Below, piece by piece: positions 1 through 9,007 of a DNA stretch of 64,000 bases (positions within the stretch are counted from its first letter, which is position 1; each line of letters starts with the position of its first letter). Source of the stretch: Chitinophaga pinensis (GTDB taxonomy: Bacteria > Bacteroidota > Bacteroidia > UKL13-3); the NCBI GenBank assembly GCA_945860865.1, contig CAMARW010000001.1, forward strand, positions 400,294-464,293, in the 5' to 3' direction. The notes below the pieces were generated by a model. It searched no databases, was not told the DNA's origin, and worked only from the letters and a program-made list of their open reading frames with translations. Position numbers and translations under genes: made by a program.

Positions 1-486
1 AAAGGTCGTTTTGATTATGTTAGGTCTGACAATGGTATCATTGGAATTGTAGACTATGCGCATACACCCGATGCGCTTGAGAATGTACTAAAAACCATCA
101 ATGAGGTTCGCAGCGGAAACCAACAACTCATCACAGTAGTGGGTTGTGGAGGTAACAGAGACAAGGCTAAACGACCTATTATGGCGGAAACTGCCTGCGA
201 ATTAAGTAGTAAAGTTATACTTACTTCAGACAATCCGAGGGAGGAAAATCCAGAAGATATTTTAAATGATATGCAAGCTGGCGTGCCTGCCCTTCATTTT
301 AAGAAAACCCTACGAATAAGCGATCGCAGAGAAGCTATAAAAACAGCTGTAAGTATTGCCAATAGCGGAGATGTAATCTTAGTTGCTGGTAAAGGGCACG
401 AAAATTATCAGGAAATAAAAGGCGTTAAATACCCTTTTGATGATTGCGCAGAATTGAGTCAATTTTTCAAACTATTTCAATCTTAA
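1..486 (+). CDS. murE: MurE, UDP-MurNAc-tripeptide ligase (3' part only)
   Basis: This is the C-terminal part of MurE, which adds the third stem-peptide residue to UDP-MurNAc-L-Ala-D-Glu in the cytoplasm. The open frame runs in from base 1, so the ORF-track start at 139 is only an internal Met. The fragment contains [10 protein letters not shown], the GNRDKAKRP stretch and DNPR. In this family DNPR marks the enzymes that use meso-diaminopimelate, so I infer DAP-type peptidoglycan. A late GKGHE motif is also present. The catalytic P-loop half lies before the window. mraY follows 13 bp downstream, the usual dcw order. Confidence 0.95.
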   Translation, partial: KGRFDYVRSDNGIIGIVDYAHTPDALENVLKTINEVRSGNQQLITVVGCGGNRDKAKRPIMAETACELSSKVILTSDNPREENPEDILNDMQAGVPALHFKKTLRISDRREAIKTAVSIANSGDVILVAGKGHENYQEIKGVKYPFDDCAELSQFFKLFQS

Positions 487-499
487 TTAAAGTAATTAT

Positions 500-1756
500 A
501 TGTTATATTATTTATTTGATTTTTTAAATAACGAATTAAACTTCCCGGGAGCAGGGATGTTTCAATACATCTCTTTTAGGGCTGCTATGGCCATTATTTT
601 ATCGTTATTTATCTCATTAGTATACGGAAAAACACTTATTAATAAACTTAGAAAACTTCAAGTAAGTGATGAGATAAGAGACTTAGGCTTGGCCGGTGAG
701 CAGCAAAAGAAAGGTACGCCAACTATGGGAGGCTTAATTATTTTAGCCGCTATTGTTATACCTACACTCTTGTTTGCGCGTATAAATAACGTTTATATTA
801 TTCTCATTTTAATCTCTACAATTTGGTTAGGCTTGGTAGGGTTTTTAGATGATTATATAAAGGTTTTTAAAAAGAATAAAGAGGGTTTAGCTGGTAGATT
901 TAAAATTCTGGGACAAGTTGGTTTGGGTTTTATTGTGGCCACTACCTTGTATTTCAATCAGCATGTTAAAACCAAGGAGTTTTACCACCCAAGTGAGGTA
1001 AATGCTGCTTTTATTCAAGAACATAATTTAAATCCACAAGTAATAAGCGGACAAGTTATGTTGGTGCGTGATAACAAGGCCACCACTACTACTATTCCTT
1101 TTTTTAAATCGAGTGAGTTCGACTATGCAAATTTAATGCGTTTTGTTGGGGAGAGTTACAAAGATTTTAATTATATTATATACTTATTAGTTGTAATTTT
1201 TATTATAACAGCAGTTTCTAATGGGGCAAATATTACAGATGGAATTGATGGTTTAGCTGCAGGTACTTCTGCCATTATTTCTTTTGTATTGGGCATTTTT
1301 GCCTACATAAGTGGCAATATTATTTTTGCCAAATATTTAAATATTATGTACATCCCTCATTTAGAGGAGATGGTAATATTTGCAGGCGCCTTGGTGGGTG
1401 CATGTATTGGTTTTTTATGGTACAATGCCTATCCCGCTCAAGTGTTTATGGGCGATACCGGAAGCTTGGCCTTAGGAGGCATTATTGCTGCCTTTTCTAT
1501 AATGGTTCGCAAAGAATTGTTGATACCTATTTTATGTGGAATATTCTTAGTTGAGAACTTGTCTGTAATGATTCAGGTAACTTATTTTAAATATACCAAA
1601 AAGAAATATGGAGAAGGCAAAAGGGTGTTTTTAATGTCGCCACTCCACCATCATTATCAAAAATTAGGCTTTCATGAAACAAAGATTGTAACCCGTTTCT
1701 GGATCATAGGAATTTTGCTTGCTATTATCACCATTATTACTTTAAAAGTTCGCTAG
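500..1756 (+). CDS. mraY: MraY, phospho-MurNAc-pentapeptide translocase
   Basis: Inner-membrane enzyme that transfers phospho-MurNAc-pentapeptide to undecaprenyl phosphate, giving lipid I. The family motifs are visible: [15 protein letters not shown] with the catalytic Asp pair, [23 protein letters not shown] and [10 protein letters not shown]. About ten hydrophobic segments are present. At 418 aa it is longer than the roughly 360 aa of well-studied homologues. The extra length is a polar insertion of about 60 residues (around 155-215) between an early and a middle membrane segment; I believe related Bacteroidota enzymes share it. murD starts 2 bp after the stop, so the two are surely co-transcribed. 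Confidence 0.97.
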   Translation: MLYYLFDFLNNELNFPGAGMFQYISFRAAMAIILSLFISLVYGKTLINKLRKLQVSDEIRDLGLAGEQQKKGTPTMGGLIILAAIVIPTLLFARINNVYIILILISTIWLGLVGFLDDYIKVFKKNKEGLAGRFKILGQVGLGFIVATTLYFNQHVKTKEFYHPSEVNAAFIQEHNLNPQVISGQVMLVRDNKATTTTIPFFKSSEFDYANLMRFVGESYKDFNYIIYLLVVIFIITAVSNGANITDGIDGLAAGTSAIISFVLGIFAYISGNIIFAKYLNIMYIPHLEEMVIFAGALVGACIGFLWYNAYPAQVFMGDTGSLALGGIIAAFSIMVRKELLIPILCGIFLVENLSVMIQVTYFKYTKKKYGEGKRVFLMSPLHHHYQKLGFHETKIVTRFWIIGILLAIITIITLKVR

Positions 1757-1757
1757 T

Positions 1758-3104
1758 ATGAGCCAAAGAATTGTAATATTGGGTTGTGGCGAAAGTGGCG
1801 TGGGTGCTGCTATGTTGGCCAAACAAAAAGGCTTCGACGTTTTTGTTTCTGATGGAGGTAAAATTGCCGAAACATTTAAGTATGAGTTATTACAATTGGG
1901 CGTTGCCTATGAAGAAGGTACACACACCGCTGGTTTGATCCTAAACGCTGATGAAGTAATTAAAAGTCCAGGTATACCCGAAAAAAACGAGTGGGTTCAG
2001 GCTTTAAGAGAAAAGAATATTTCTATTATCAATGAGATAGAATTTGCTAGCAGGTATACAGAAGCAAAACTTATTTGTATCACAGGTACTAATGGGAAAA
2101 CAACTACCACATCATTGGCTTACCATTTGTTAAAAAAGGGTGGTTTAAATGTAGCTGTTGCGGGCAATATTGGTGTAAGCATGAGCAGAATGGTGGCTAC
2201 AGGCAACTACGATTATTTTGTATTAGAGATTAGCAGTTTTCAGCTAGATGATATGTATCAATTTAAAGCTGATATAGCTGTTTTATGTAATATCACACCT
2301 GATCATTTGGATAGGTATAACTATAACCTTGATAATTATATCGCCTCCAAGTTTAGGATCAGCCAGAACCAAACAGCTGATAGTTTATTTATTTACTGTG
2401 CCGATGATGTTCTTACCACAGATAACATTAGCCTCTGCAAAGGACAAGGCCGTATGTTACCCTTTTCACTCAACCATAAAAATGTTCCAGGGGCTTGGAT
2501 TGCCGAAGATCAAATTTTTATTCAACTAAACGAAAATCAATCAAATCAATTTACTATGTATACTTCAGAATTAGTCTTAAAAGGGCGTCACAACGCCTAC
2601 AACTCAATGGCAGCAGCTATGTTGGCAAATGCTCTTGAGGTTCGCAAGGATATAATCCGTGAGGGTTTATCTGATTTCCAAAATGTAGAACATCGTTTAG
2701 AGTATGTGGCTACCATTAGGGGCGTAGATTTTATTAACGATTCTAAGGCTACTAATGTAAATGCCGCTTGGTATGCATTAGAGTGCATGGATAAACCAAC
2801 AATTTGGGTTGTGGGTGGTGTAGATAAAGGCAATGATTACGAAATGTTGAGAGAGTTAGTGAAAGATAGAGTTCGCATTATTGTATGCCTGGGTATTGAT
2901 AATATGCGCATTCATGAAGCCTTTGGCAAAGATGTAGATATGATTATAAACACCAGCAGCGCGCAAGAGGCCGTGCATGTTGCGGCTAAATTATCTAAAC
3001 CAGGTGAAACTGTTTTGCTCTCTCCTGCTTGTGCCTCATTTGACTTATTTAAAAATTACGAAGACAGAGGTAGGCAATTTAAGGCAGCTGTTAAAAGTTT
3101 ATAA
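1758..3104 (+). CDS. murD: MurD, UDP-MurNAc-L-Ala--D-Glu ligase
   Basis: Cytoplasmic ATP-dependent Mur ligase adding D-glutamate to UDP-MurNAc-L-alanine. The protein has the three-domain ligase pattern. An N-terminal nucleotide-binding fold begins VILGCGESGVGAA, the central P-loop is GTNGKTTTTS near residue 112, and the C-terminal domain holds NDSKATN and SPACASFDLF. The length of 448 aa is normal for the family. It starts 2 bp after mraY. A strong hairpin follows the stop, which could modulate read-through into ftsW. Confidence 0.97.
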   Translation: MSQRIVILGCGESGVGAAMLAKQKGFDVFVSDGGKIAETFKYELLQLGVAYEEGTHTAGLILNADEVIKSPGIPEKNEWVQALREKNISIINEIEFASRYTEAKLICITGTNGKTTTTSLAYHLLKKGGLNVAVAGNIGVSMSRMVATGNYDYFVLEISSFQLDDMYQFKADIAVLCNITPDHLDRYNYNLDNYIASKFRISQNQTADSLFIYCADDVLTTDNISLCKGQGRMLPFSLNHKNVPGAWIAEDQIFIQLNENQSNQFTMYTSELVLKGRHNAYNSMAAAMLANALEVRKDIIREGLSDFQNVEHRLEYVATIRGVDFINDSKATNVNAAWYALECMDKPTIWVVGGVDKGNDYEMLRELVKDRVRIIVCLGIDNMRIHEAFGKDVDMIINTSSAQEAVHVAAKLSKPGETVLLSPACASFDLFKNYEDRGRQFKAAVKSL

Positions 3105-3111
3105 TAAAAAC

Positions 3112-3147
3112 AAATCATTTGTTTGTTTACCACCAAGCAAATGATTT
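3112..3147 (+). promoter_or_regulatory. 14-bp hairpin between murD and ftsW
   Basis: AAATCATTTG at 3112-3121 is perfectly complementary to CAAATGATTT at 3138-3147. The stem extends inward by TTTG/CAAG (one G-T pair) around an 8-nt loop. Only a short T-run follows (TTTTTA including the stem end), so this resembles a weak terminator or attenuator, or an mRNA-processing hairpin. It covers the ORF-track start codon of ftsW at 3119, which argues for the later start at 3158. Confidence 0.6.
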
Positions 3148-3157
3148 TTATAGTAAG

Positions 3158-4345
3158 ATGAATTGGTTTAGTTGGGAAAATTTAAGGCCTAAGGGCGATA
3201 AAATTATGTGGGGCGTTATTTTTGCGCTCTCCATATGGGGCTTGTTGGCTGTTTACAGTTCCACAGGCGCTCTTGCGCACCAAAAACAAGGAGGAAGAAC
3301 AGAAGTATATTTGGTTCAACAACTGTGTTTCTTACTGGGTGGAATCATGGTTATGTTGGTTACTCATTCTGTACATTATAAATTTTACCTCAAATTTTCT
3401 AAACTGTTATTATATTTTGCCTATGGTTTATTAATACTAACCTTCTTTTTCGGTGCTAATTATAATGATGCGCAACGCTGGTTGAAAATACCTTTTATTG
3501 GTATTACTTTTCAAACATCTGATGTGGCTAAGGTGGCTTTAATATTATATGTAGCGCGTGAGTTAGCCATGAGGCAAGAAGACATAAAAGATTTTAAAAA
3601 AGGGTTTCTTCCTATTATTTTACATGTAGGCATCACGAGTTTATTAATAGCCCCATCTAATTTATCTACTGCACTAGTACTTTTTAGCACTTGTATGGTA
3701 ATTATGTTTATGGGCAGGGTAAGTATTAAGCATATTATATATATGGGTGCGCCCATTTTAATTGTATTATTTTTGGCTATTCTTTTGGTGTTGAATACAC
3801 CCGACAAATATTTAAAAAATGCTGGCAGGGTTTTAACTTGGAAACACCGCATAGAGAACTATCAAACACGCTCCACCAATTCAGATGAAACCTACCAAAA
3901 CGACCATGCTAAGATTGCTATTGCCAATGGTGGATTAATTGGCGTGGGACCGGGCGGGAGCACAGAAAGAAATTTTTTACCCCAAGCCTATTCCGATTTT
4001 ATCTATGCCATTATAACCGAAGAATACGGTTTTTTTGGCGCCGTTTTAATGATGGGGCTTTACCTCCTTTTTATGTACCGCGCCTTTAGAATAATTTTTA
4101 AAAGTCCGAAAGCATTTGGCGCCCTATTGGCAGTTGGATTAAGCTTTGCACTGGTTTTACAAGCACTCATAAATATGGCCATTGCAGTTAATTTAGTGCC
4201 CAATACGGGTTTAACCTTGCCCTTGGTTAGTAAGGGTGGAACTTCCATAGTGATCACGAGTTTTGCCTTTGGTTTAATTATGAGTGTTAGTCGCTATGTG
4301 GAAGAGTATGAACCCAATGAAGCTGAAAATAAAATAGCCAGTTAA
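3158..4345 (+). CDS. ftsW: FtsW, SEDS-family septal glycan polymerase
   Basis: Polytopic inner-membrane SEDS protein that polymerises lipid II at the division septum with its cognate class B PBP. Family motifs include VYSSTGALA after the first membrane segment, NGGLIGVGPGGS, and the C-terminal stretch NLVPNTGLTLPLVSKGG. About ten membrane segments are seen. The ORF track starts at 3119, but that start lies inside a 14-bp hairpin and adds 13 residues unlike the family. ATG at 3158 (MNWFSWENL) gives a normal N-terminus of 395 aa. FtsW is preferred over RodA because of its place between murD and murG. Confidence 0.95.
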   Translation: MNWFSWENLRPKGDKIMWGVIFALSIWGLLAVYSSTGALAHQKQGGRTEVYLVQQLCFLLGGIMVMLVTHSVHYKFYLKFSKLLLYFAYGLLILTFFFGANYNDAQRWLKIPFIGITFQTSDVAKVALILYVARELAMRQEDIKDFKKGFLPIILHVGITSLLIAPSNLSTALVLFSTCMVIMFMGRVSIKHIIYMGAPILIVLFLAILLVLNTPDKYLKNAGRVLTWKHRIENYQTRSTNSDETYQNDHAKIAIANGGLIGVGPGGSTERNFLPQAYSDFIYAIITEEYGFFGAVLMMGLYLLFMYRAFRIIFKSPKAFGALLAVGLSFALVLQALINMAIAVNLVPNTGLTLPLVSKGGTSIVITSFAFGLIMSVSRYVEEYEPNEAENKIAS

Positions 4346-4356
4346 GGTCAGATAGA

Positions 4357-5469
4357 ATGATGAATAATACAAATAGAAAATTACGTATAATTATAAGTGG
4401 TGGTGGCACTGGTGGGCATATTTATCCTGCTATTGCGGTGGCGCAAACTTTACAAAAAAGATTGCACAATGAGGTTGAGTTTTTATTTGTGGGTGCCAGC
4501 GATAGAATGGAAATGGAAAAGGTGCCCAAAGCAGGCTTTGCCATTGAGGGCTTATGGATTAGTGGCTTACAAAGAAGCTTAAGCATTAAAAACATTTTAT
4601 TCCCGGTTAAGGTGATTGCTGCCGTAGTAAAATCTATCGCTATCATTCAAAAATTTAATCCAGATTTAGCAATTGGTTTTGGTGGCTATGCTAGTGGGGC
4701 CATGATGTTTGCCGCAACGCTTAAAGGCATTCCAAGTATGATTCACGAGCAAAATTCATATGCGGGTATTACCAATAAAATTTTGAAAAAGAGAGTCCGT
4801 AAAATTGCAGTGGCCTATGATAATATGGATCGATTTTTCCCAAGTAATCGTATCGTTAAAACAGGCAACCCTGTGAGGTTAGATATCTGCAATATTACCC
4901 ATAAAAAAGACCAAGCACTTGCCTTTTTTGGTCTGAACCCAAGCCGAAAAACAATTTTAATTATTGGGGGAAGCTTGGGTGCAAGAACAATTAACCAAAG
5001 CATTGAAAAAGATTTAGATTTGTTAATTGCCCAAGATGTAAATGTGATTTGGCAAACGGGTAAGTTGTTTACAAGTGCGCGTTCAAATCAAATACCTGAA
5101 TCATTTAAACTTTATTTATCGCCATTTATTTATGAAATGGATTTGGCCTACGCCGCTGCCGATATAGTTATTTCTAGAGCAGGTGCGCTTTCTATTGCAG
5201 AATTAGCTATTGCTGCCAAACCTTGCATTTTAGTTCCTTCTCCTAATGTTAGTGAAGATCATCAAACAAAAAATGCCATGGCTTTAGTAAACAAAGAGGC
5301 CGCTGTTTTAATTACAGATGCAGCGGCTAGAGAGCAATTGGTTCCGGCATTAATTAGCTTATTAGAAGATTTGCCAAAGCAGGAACAATTGGCGGCTAAT
5401 ATTGCCCAATTGGCTATGCCCAATGCTGCAGAATTAATTGTAGATGAGTTGTTATCATTAAAACCATAA
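4357..5469 (+). CDS. murG: MurG, lipid II-forming GlcNAc transferase
   Basis: Peripheral inner-membrane GT28 glycosyltransferase that adds GlcNAc to lipid I, giving lipid II. The N-terminal GGGTGGHIYPAIA loop, the IHEQNSYAG segment and the C-terminal donor-site region (GGSLGARTIN, then ISRAGALSIAELA) are all present. The 370 aa length is standard. It lies 11 bp after ftsW and 2 bp before murC. One copy of the dispersed palindrome GGTCTGAACC lies inside at 4930-4939. The second Met (4360) is an alternative start. Confidence 0.97.
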   Translation: MMNNTNRKLRIIISGGGTGGHIYPAIAVAQTLQKRLHNEVEFLFVGASDRMEMEKVPKAGFAIEGLWISGLQRSLSIKNILFPVKVIAAVVKSIAIIQKFNPDLAIGFGGYASGAMMFAATLKGIPSMIHEQNSYAGITNKILKKRVRKIAVAYDNMDRFFPSNRIVKTGNPVRLDICNITHKKDQALAFFGLNPSRKTILIIGGSLGARTINQSIEKDLDLLIAQDVNVIWQTGKLFTSARSNQIPESFKLYLSPFIYEMDLAYAAADIVISRAGALSIAELAIAAKPCILVPSPNVSEDHQTKNAMALVNKEAAVLITDAAAREQLVPALISLLEDLPKQEQLAANIAQLAMPNAAELIVDELLSLKP

Positions 5470-5471
5470 AG

Positions 5472-6866
5472 ATGAATTTAGCCAATATAAAATATGCTTA
5501 TTTTTTAGGAATTGGTGGCATAGGCATGAGCGCCATTGCGCGCTATTTTAACCATATTGGGGTGCAAGTTTGGGGTTATGATAAAACAGAAACTCCGCTT
5601 ACACAAAATTTAGTTGCAGAAGGTATATCTATTCATTACACCGAGGATTTAAACCTCCTACAAGCCTTGCCCATTTCTACCCAAAATACTTTAGTTGTTT
5701 TAACGCCCGCTATTCCAAAAGCGCATCAAGAGTGGGCCTGGTTTATACAAAAACAATTTACTATTCAAAAGCGTGCAGAGGTGCTGGGCATATTAAGTCA
5801 GTCTTCTTTAACTATTGGTATTGCCGGTACACACGGCAAAACAACTACTTCTTGTTTATTAGCCCATTTATTAACGCAAAGTAGTATAAAGTGCAATGCA
5901 TTTTTAGGCGGTATTGCCAGCAATTATGACAGTAATTTGTTGTTACACCCACAAGCAGATAGTTTGCCTTTAAATAAACAATTTACGGTGGTTGAAGCAG
6001 ATGAGTTTGATCGCTCTTTTTTAACCCTTACGCCATATTTTGCTGCAATAACCTCAACAGACGCTGATCACTTGGATATCTATGGAAATCACTCCGAAAT
6101 GCAGGAGTCTTTCTTAGCTTATGCCAACAAATTACGAAGCGATGGCACTCTATTGGTAAAATATGATTTAGGTATTATTGCTCAATTATCGGGTAATTTT
6201 AAAACATACGGTCTGAACCCAAACGCGCAAATTTATGCGCATAATATCCGTATCAATGAAGCAGAACATTTATTTGATTTGGTGCTCGAAAATGGAGTTA
6301 TCATAGAAAATTTGTCTTTGGGTATACCCGGTTTACATAATGTTGAAAATGCAGTTGCAGCCTCCGCCATCGCATTAATGTGTGGCGTTAATGAGGAGGA
6401 GTTGCGTTTTGGCTTAATGTCGTTTAAGGGCGTAAAACGTAGGTTTGAGTACAGAATAAAAAATGAAAAGCAGGTGTTTATTGATGATTATGCGCACCAT
6501 CCAACCGAGATAAGGGCCATTTTAAATTCGGTTAAGAAAATGTACCCGCATAAAAAGTTAGTGGTGGCTTTTCAGCCTCATTTATTTAGCAGAACCCGTG
6601 ATTTTATGGATGAATTTGCTGATTCTCTATCTCTGGCCGATGCTGTTTACCTTTTACCTATTTACCCTGCAAGAGAATTGCCTATAGAAGGTGTAAACTC
6701 TGATTTATTGTTAGATAAGATTTCTTGTAAAGAAAAGGCCTTGTTAGATAAGCCATCTTTGATTGACAAGATTGTTGGTTTAAATCCTGAATTATTTGTT
6801 TGCTTAGGAGCGGGTGATATAGATGCTTTGGTTCAGCCAATTGAGAGAGGATTATTAAATAGGTAA
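5472..6866 (+). CDS. murC: MurC, UDP-MurNAc--L-alanine ligase
   Basis: Cytoplasmic ATP-dependent Mur ligase attaching L-alanine to UDP-MurNAc, the first stem-peptide step. It shows the N-terminal GIGGIGMSAIARY fold, the P-loop GTHGKTTTS near residue 119, the EADEFDRSFL segment, and the C-terminal DDYAHHPTEI and FQPHLFSRT motifs. The 464 aa length fits the family. The gene sits 2 bp from both neighbours. It contains a copy of the dispersed GGTCTGAACC palindrome at 6210-6219 and of GGTTCAGCC at 6830-6838. Confidence 0.97.
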   Translation: MNLANIKYAYFLGIGGIGMSAIARYFNHIGVQVWGYDKTETPLTQNLVAEGISIHYTEDLNLLQALPISTQNTLVVLTPAIPKAHQEWAWFIQKQFTIQKRAEVLGILSQSSLTIGIAGTHGKTTTSCLLAHLLTQSSIKCNAFLGGIASNYDSNLLLHPQADSLPLNKQFTVVEADEFDRSFLTLTPYFAAITSTDADHLDIYGNHSEMQESFLAYANKLRSDGTLLVKYDLGIIAQLSGNFKTYGLNPNAQIYAHNIRINEAEHLFDLVLENGVIIENLSLGIPGLHNVENAVAASAIALMCGVNEEELRFGLMSFKGVKRRFEYRIKNEKQVFIDDYAHHPTEIRAILNSVKKMYPHKKLVVAFQPHLFSRTRDFMDEFADSLSLADAVYLLPIYPARELPIEGVNSDLLLDKISCKEKALLDKPSLIDKIVGLNPELFVCLGAGDIDALVQPIERGLLNR

Positions 6867-6867
6867 G

Positions 6868-7653
6868 ATGAGTCCGAATTTGAAAATAGCGCTTAAAAAA
6901 ATTGCCCGAATAAGTCTTTGGGTAATGCTAATTGGCATTGCATTATTTGCATTAGCTTTTTCGCATAAACAGGCGCAAAGTGCACTTTGTGTGCGCGTAA
7001 ATGTGAGGGTTTATCCTGCCGAAATTGGGTTCTACAACCGACAGAAAATTTTAGAGCAGTTGCGTCTCAATTTACCTAGTGGCAAAAAAGCTATTGGATT
7101 GCCCTTGGGTGACATAGCGATTAATAATGTTGAAAACCATTTGAAAGGTTTAGATTTCATTGAAAATGCAGAGGCTTATGCAGATATGCAAGGAGAATTG
7201 TATTTGAATGTATGGCAGCGTAAGCCTATTGTTAGAATAATGCGTTTTGATGGCACGCAATTTTATGTAGATCAATTTGGCATTAAAATGCCTCTAAATG
7301 AATATTTTACAGCACATGTTCCATTTGCTAATGGAAATATCTTTGAAAGGTTTGAAAAAAGTGATTCAGTGTACTCTTTTGTAGGAAATGAGGTGTTCAA
7401 AATAGCCTCTTATGTTGATAAACATCCGTTTTACAAGGCATTAATTGAACAGATATTTGTAAATGCCGATAATGAGTTAATACTGGTTCCTAAAATTGGA
7501 AATCAGGTGATTGTTTTTGGTGATACCAATAAAATGGAAATCAAGTTTAAAAAGCTTCTAGCTTTCTACAGAGAGGGCCTTAGTAGGATAGGTTGGAGCA
7601 AATATAAACGCATAGATTTACGATTTGATGGTCAGGTAATTTGTAAAATATAA
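6868..7653 (+). CDS. ftsQ: FtsQ/DivIB-type cell division protein
   Basis: Bitopic divisome protein: a short cytoplasmic N-terminus, one membrane segment (about residues 14-32) and a periplasmic part with a POTRA-like region (PAEIGFYNRQKILEQLRLN onwards) and a beta-rich FtsQ domain. Sequence identity within this family is low. The call rests mainly on topology, the ENAEAYADMQGELYLNVWQRKP pattern and the position between murC and ftsA. The 261 aa length is usual. No ddl gene separates murC from ftsQ here. Confidence 0.9.
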   Translation: MSPNLKIALKKIARISLWVMLIGIALFALAFSHKQAQSALCVRVNVRVYPAEIGFYNRQKILEQLRLNLPSGKKAIGLPLGDIAINNVENHLKGLDFIENAEAYADMQGELYLNVWQRKPIVRIMRFDGTQFYVDQFGIKMPLNEYFTAHVPFANGNIFERFEKSDSVYSFVGNEVFKIASYVDKHPFYKALIEQIFVNADNELILVPKIGNQVIVFGDTNKMEIKFKKLLAFYREGLSRIGWSKYKRIDLRFDGQVICKI

Positions 7654-7664
7654 AGGGAAATATA

Positions 7665-8981
7665 ATGTTGGTAGAATCCAAAATAATTGTGGGACTTGAT
7701 ATTGGTACAACCAAGGTTTGTGCCATTGTGGGTAAGCGCAACGAGCATGGTAAAATTGAGGTATTAGCCATGGGCAAAGCTGAAAGCCTTGGGGTAATTA
7801 GGGGTGAAGTTAGGAATATCGAAAAAACAGTTCGTGCTATTAATGAGGCTATTGAAAAAGCACGTTTGTCTTTGCTTAAAAATAAAATTCAATTAGAGAT
7901 TCACAATGTGCATGTGGGTATAGCGGGGCAGCATATTAAGAGTTTGCAACATAGAAATAGTATAAGTTTAGGTGCCAGAGATGAGGAAATAAGCAAAGAA
8001 GATGTAATACGTTTAATTAAAGATACCAATAAGCTAGCCCTTGCTCCTGGAGATGAAATTATACATGTTTTACCGCAAGAATATACAGTAGATGATATTA
8101 ATGATGTATACGATCCGGTGGGTATGACAGGTGTGCGATTGTCGTCTAATTTTCATGTTATTACTGGAAATATAGATGCCATAAAAAACATAAATAAAAG
8201 TGTAGAAAGATCGGGTTTAAAAGTAGCAGATTTAATTTTAGAACCTTTGTCGTCTTCCGAGGCAGTGCTTACGCCAGAGGAGTTAGAAGCAGGGGTTTGT
8301 TTAGTAGATATTGGTGGTGGAACTACGGATGTGGCCATATTTAAAAATGGTATTATTAGGCATACCGCTGTTATTCCATTTGGCGGAAATATTATTACCA
8401 AAGATGTGGAAGAGGGTTGTAATGTTTTACGTAACCAAGCCGAAGCTTTAAAAGTAAAATTTGGTTCAGCCTTAGCCGATGAAAATAAAGAAAATGAAAT
8501 TGTTAGTATCCCTAGTTTTCATGGCAGGCCTCCCAAAGAAGTAAGTGTTAAAAACCTAGCTATGGTTATTCAGGCTAGGGTTGAAGAGATTTTTGAAACC
8601 GTACTTTTTGAAATAAAAAGCTCTGGTTTAGAAAAGAAATTAAACGCAGGAATTGTTATTACTGGTGGTGGTTCGCAACTTAAACACCTAGATAAATTAG
8701 TAGAATATGTAACCAGTTTAGATACCCGAATTGGATATGCTAACGAGCATTTGGGGGCCTCAGAAGTAGATGAAATTAAGAGCCCAATCTATGCAACCGG
8801 GGTTGGATTAGTTTTGAAAGGATTTAAAGAATTGGAGGAAATGGAAAAAATAAACGCAATTCCAAATCCGAAAGAAAGAGAAAAGGCTAAAGAGGAAGTA
8901 AAACAAGCAAATATTTTGTCGCGTTTGTATAACCAAGGTAAGAAATGGTTGATTGAAGAAGATGATTTAAATGATTTTTAA
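7665..8981 (+). CDS. ftsA: FtsA, actin-like membrane tether of the Z ring
   Basis: Actin-fold ATPase that anchors FtsZ filaments to the membrane and recruits later divisome proteins. The phosphate-1 motif GLDIGTTKVCAIVG, the SHS2-type insertion (subdomain 1C), the phosphate-2 motif VDIGGGTTDVAIF and the adenosine motif ITGGGSQL are visible. The C-terminal tail (LYNQGKKWLIEEDDL) looks like the short amphipathic membrane-targeting helix. The length is 438 aa. It starts 11 bp after ftsQ and sits 26 bp before ftsZ, as in most dcw clusters. Confidence 0.96.
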   Translation: MLVESKIIVGLDIGTTKVCAIVGKRNEHGKIEVLAMGKAESLGVIRGEVRNIEKTVRAINEAIEKARLSLLKNKIQLEIHNVHVGIAGQHIKSLQHRNSISLGARDEEISKEDVIRLIKDTNKLALAPGDEIIHVLPQEYTVDDINDVYDPVGMTGVRLSSNFHVITGNIDAIKNINKSVERSGLKVADLILEPLSSSEAVLTPEELEAGVCLVDIGGGTTDVAIFKNGIIRHTAVIPFGGNIITKDVEEGCNVLRNQAEALKVKFGSALADENKENEIVSIPSFHGRPPKEVSVKNLAMVIQARVEEIFETVLFEIKSSGLEKKLNAGIVITGGGSQLKHLDKLVEYVTSLDTRIGYANEHLGASEVDEIKSPIYATGVGLVLKGFKELEEMEKINAIPNPKEREKAKEEVKQANILSRLYNQGKKWLIEEDDLNDF

Positions 8982-9007
8982 GTAGTACAAAGAGTAAATA
9001 TAAGGAT

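Noticed and set aside
3119-3157. Longer FtsW N-terminus from the ORF track
   Set aside because: The extra codons lie in a 14-bp hairpin and do not resemble FtsW; ATG 3158 gives a normal N-terminus.
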